In this document: positions 39,874 through 40,044 of the stretch, in pieces
Layout: each line of letters starts with the position of its first letter
Numbering within the stretch: position 1 is the stretch's first letter
Source of the DNA: an uncultured Oscillospiraceae bacterium
GTDB taxonomy: Bacteria > Bacillota > Clostridia > Oscillospirales > Oscillospiraceae
Reading direction: 5' to 3'
Length of the DNA stretch: 40,044 nucleotides
NCBI GenBank assembly: GCA_947626785.1
Contig: CANQTO010000020.1
Span: forward strand, 1 to 40,044
The notes under the pieces: generated by a model
The model's database searches: none
What the model saw: the letters and a program-made list of their open reading frames with translations, nothing else
What the model was told of the DNA's origin: nothing
Made by a program: the position numbers and the translations under genes

Positions 39874-39990
39874 ATATGAAAAAAGATTGTTGGCTACCGC
39901 CCCCAAGTAAAAGATCCGTGCCCTGTTCTTAGAAACGGAAAACTAATAAGGGTGTGGGAATCCCACAAAAGAAGCAGGTGGGTACTCACC

Positions 39991-40032
39991 GGATTTGCTT
40001 GCTGCCCCTCCGGGGGCAGCGGGCAAAAATCC
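39991..40032. other. hairpin resembling a transfer-origin region
   Basis: GGATTTGC (39991) pairs imperfectly with GGCAAAAATCC (40022-40032), and inside GCTGCCCC (40001-40008) pairs perfectly with GGGGCAGC (40013-40020). The text after it, GAAGTGTAGCCA, is cut by the window end. I recall similar sequence just upstream of mobilization genes in clostridial elements; the assignment as oriT is a guess, and the following genes are not visible. Confidence 0.35.
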
Positions 40033-40044
40033 GAAGTGTAGCCA

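Overview
The window reads as chromosome of a GC-rich, spore-former-lineage member of the Bacillota, class Clostridia, most like the Oscillospiraceae (Flavonifractor/Lawsonibacter type). The grounds are a SpoVB-type flippase, the HU-RqcP pair, an LplABC-type sugar importer with no ATPase of its own, and a large accessory block with gene families typical of clostridial conjugative and mobilizable elements (Cys-rich VLP, TnpV, TnpW, MobC, DUF4317, Cys-rich KTR, DUF3847). This placement is inference from gene content; there is no rRNA or tRNA in the window.

Region 1 (1-7040) is housekeeping: a soluble PAS/GHKL kinase-like protein without a visible phospho-acceptor His (minus strand), a GAPDH with an unusual residue at the NAD-specificity position, an FAD-dependent dehydrogenase of the COG2509 type, a SpoVB/MurJ-like flippase, HU and the S4 protein RqcP. 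Most are single transcription units with clear promoters and intrinsic terminators.

Region 2 (7046-16740) is a fructoside utilisation locus. A minus-strand operon encodes two permeases, a lipoprotein solute-binding protein, a cytoplasmic GH32 hydrolase, a fructokinase and a YcxB-like membrane protein. A LacI-type regulator, a YesL/DUF624 membrane protein and a membrane-anchored protein of unknown function are transcribed divergently. The import ATPase must lie elsewhere. The shared intergenic region holds promoters both ways and four copies of TTTGCAC.

Region 3 (16856-20530) is a three-gene set: a sigma-70-like factor, a membrane-anchored putative anti-sigma partner, and a large anchored protein that appears to join a beta-propeller-like half to a solute-binding-protein-like half.

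Region 4 (20531-40044) is an accessory region with lower GC, built from several decayed mobile elements. It holds an LPD-like fragment; a MntA/HepT pair whose toxin gene is frameshifted; a gene-free stretch of nearly 1 kb (21650-22616) packed with hairpins, including a mirrored hairpin comb and three related elements with compensatory stems; ParB; Cys-rich VLP; TnpV; MobC with a relaxase cut down to its two ends; a DinJ/YafQ toxin-antitoxin pair; DUF4317; a sigma/anti-sigma pair divergent from an ABC-2 exporter with two secreted or lipid-anchored proteins; KTR; an XRE regulator; a hidden 30-residue membrane peptide; a second sigma-like protein; a long structured non-coding region; TnpW; a truncated serine recombinase; a second sigma/anti-sigma pair related to the one in region 3; a broken DUF3847 gene; and at the right edge a strong hairpin resembling a transfer-origin region. 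The element continues beyond the window.
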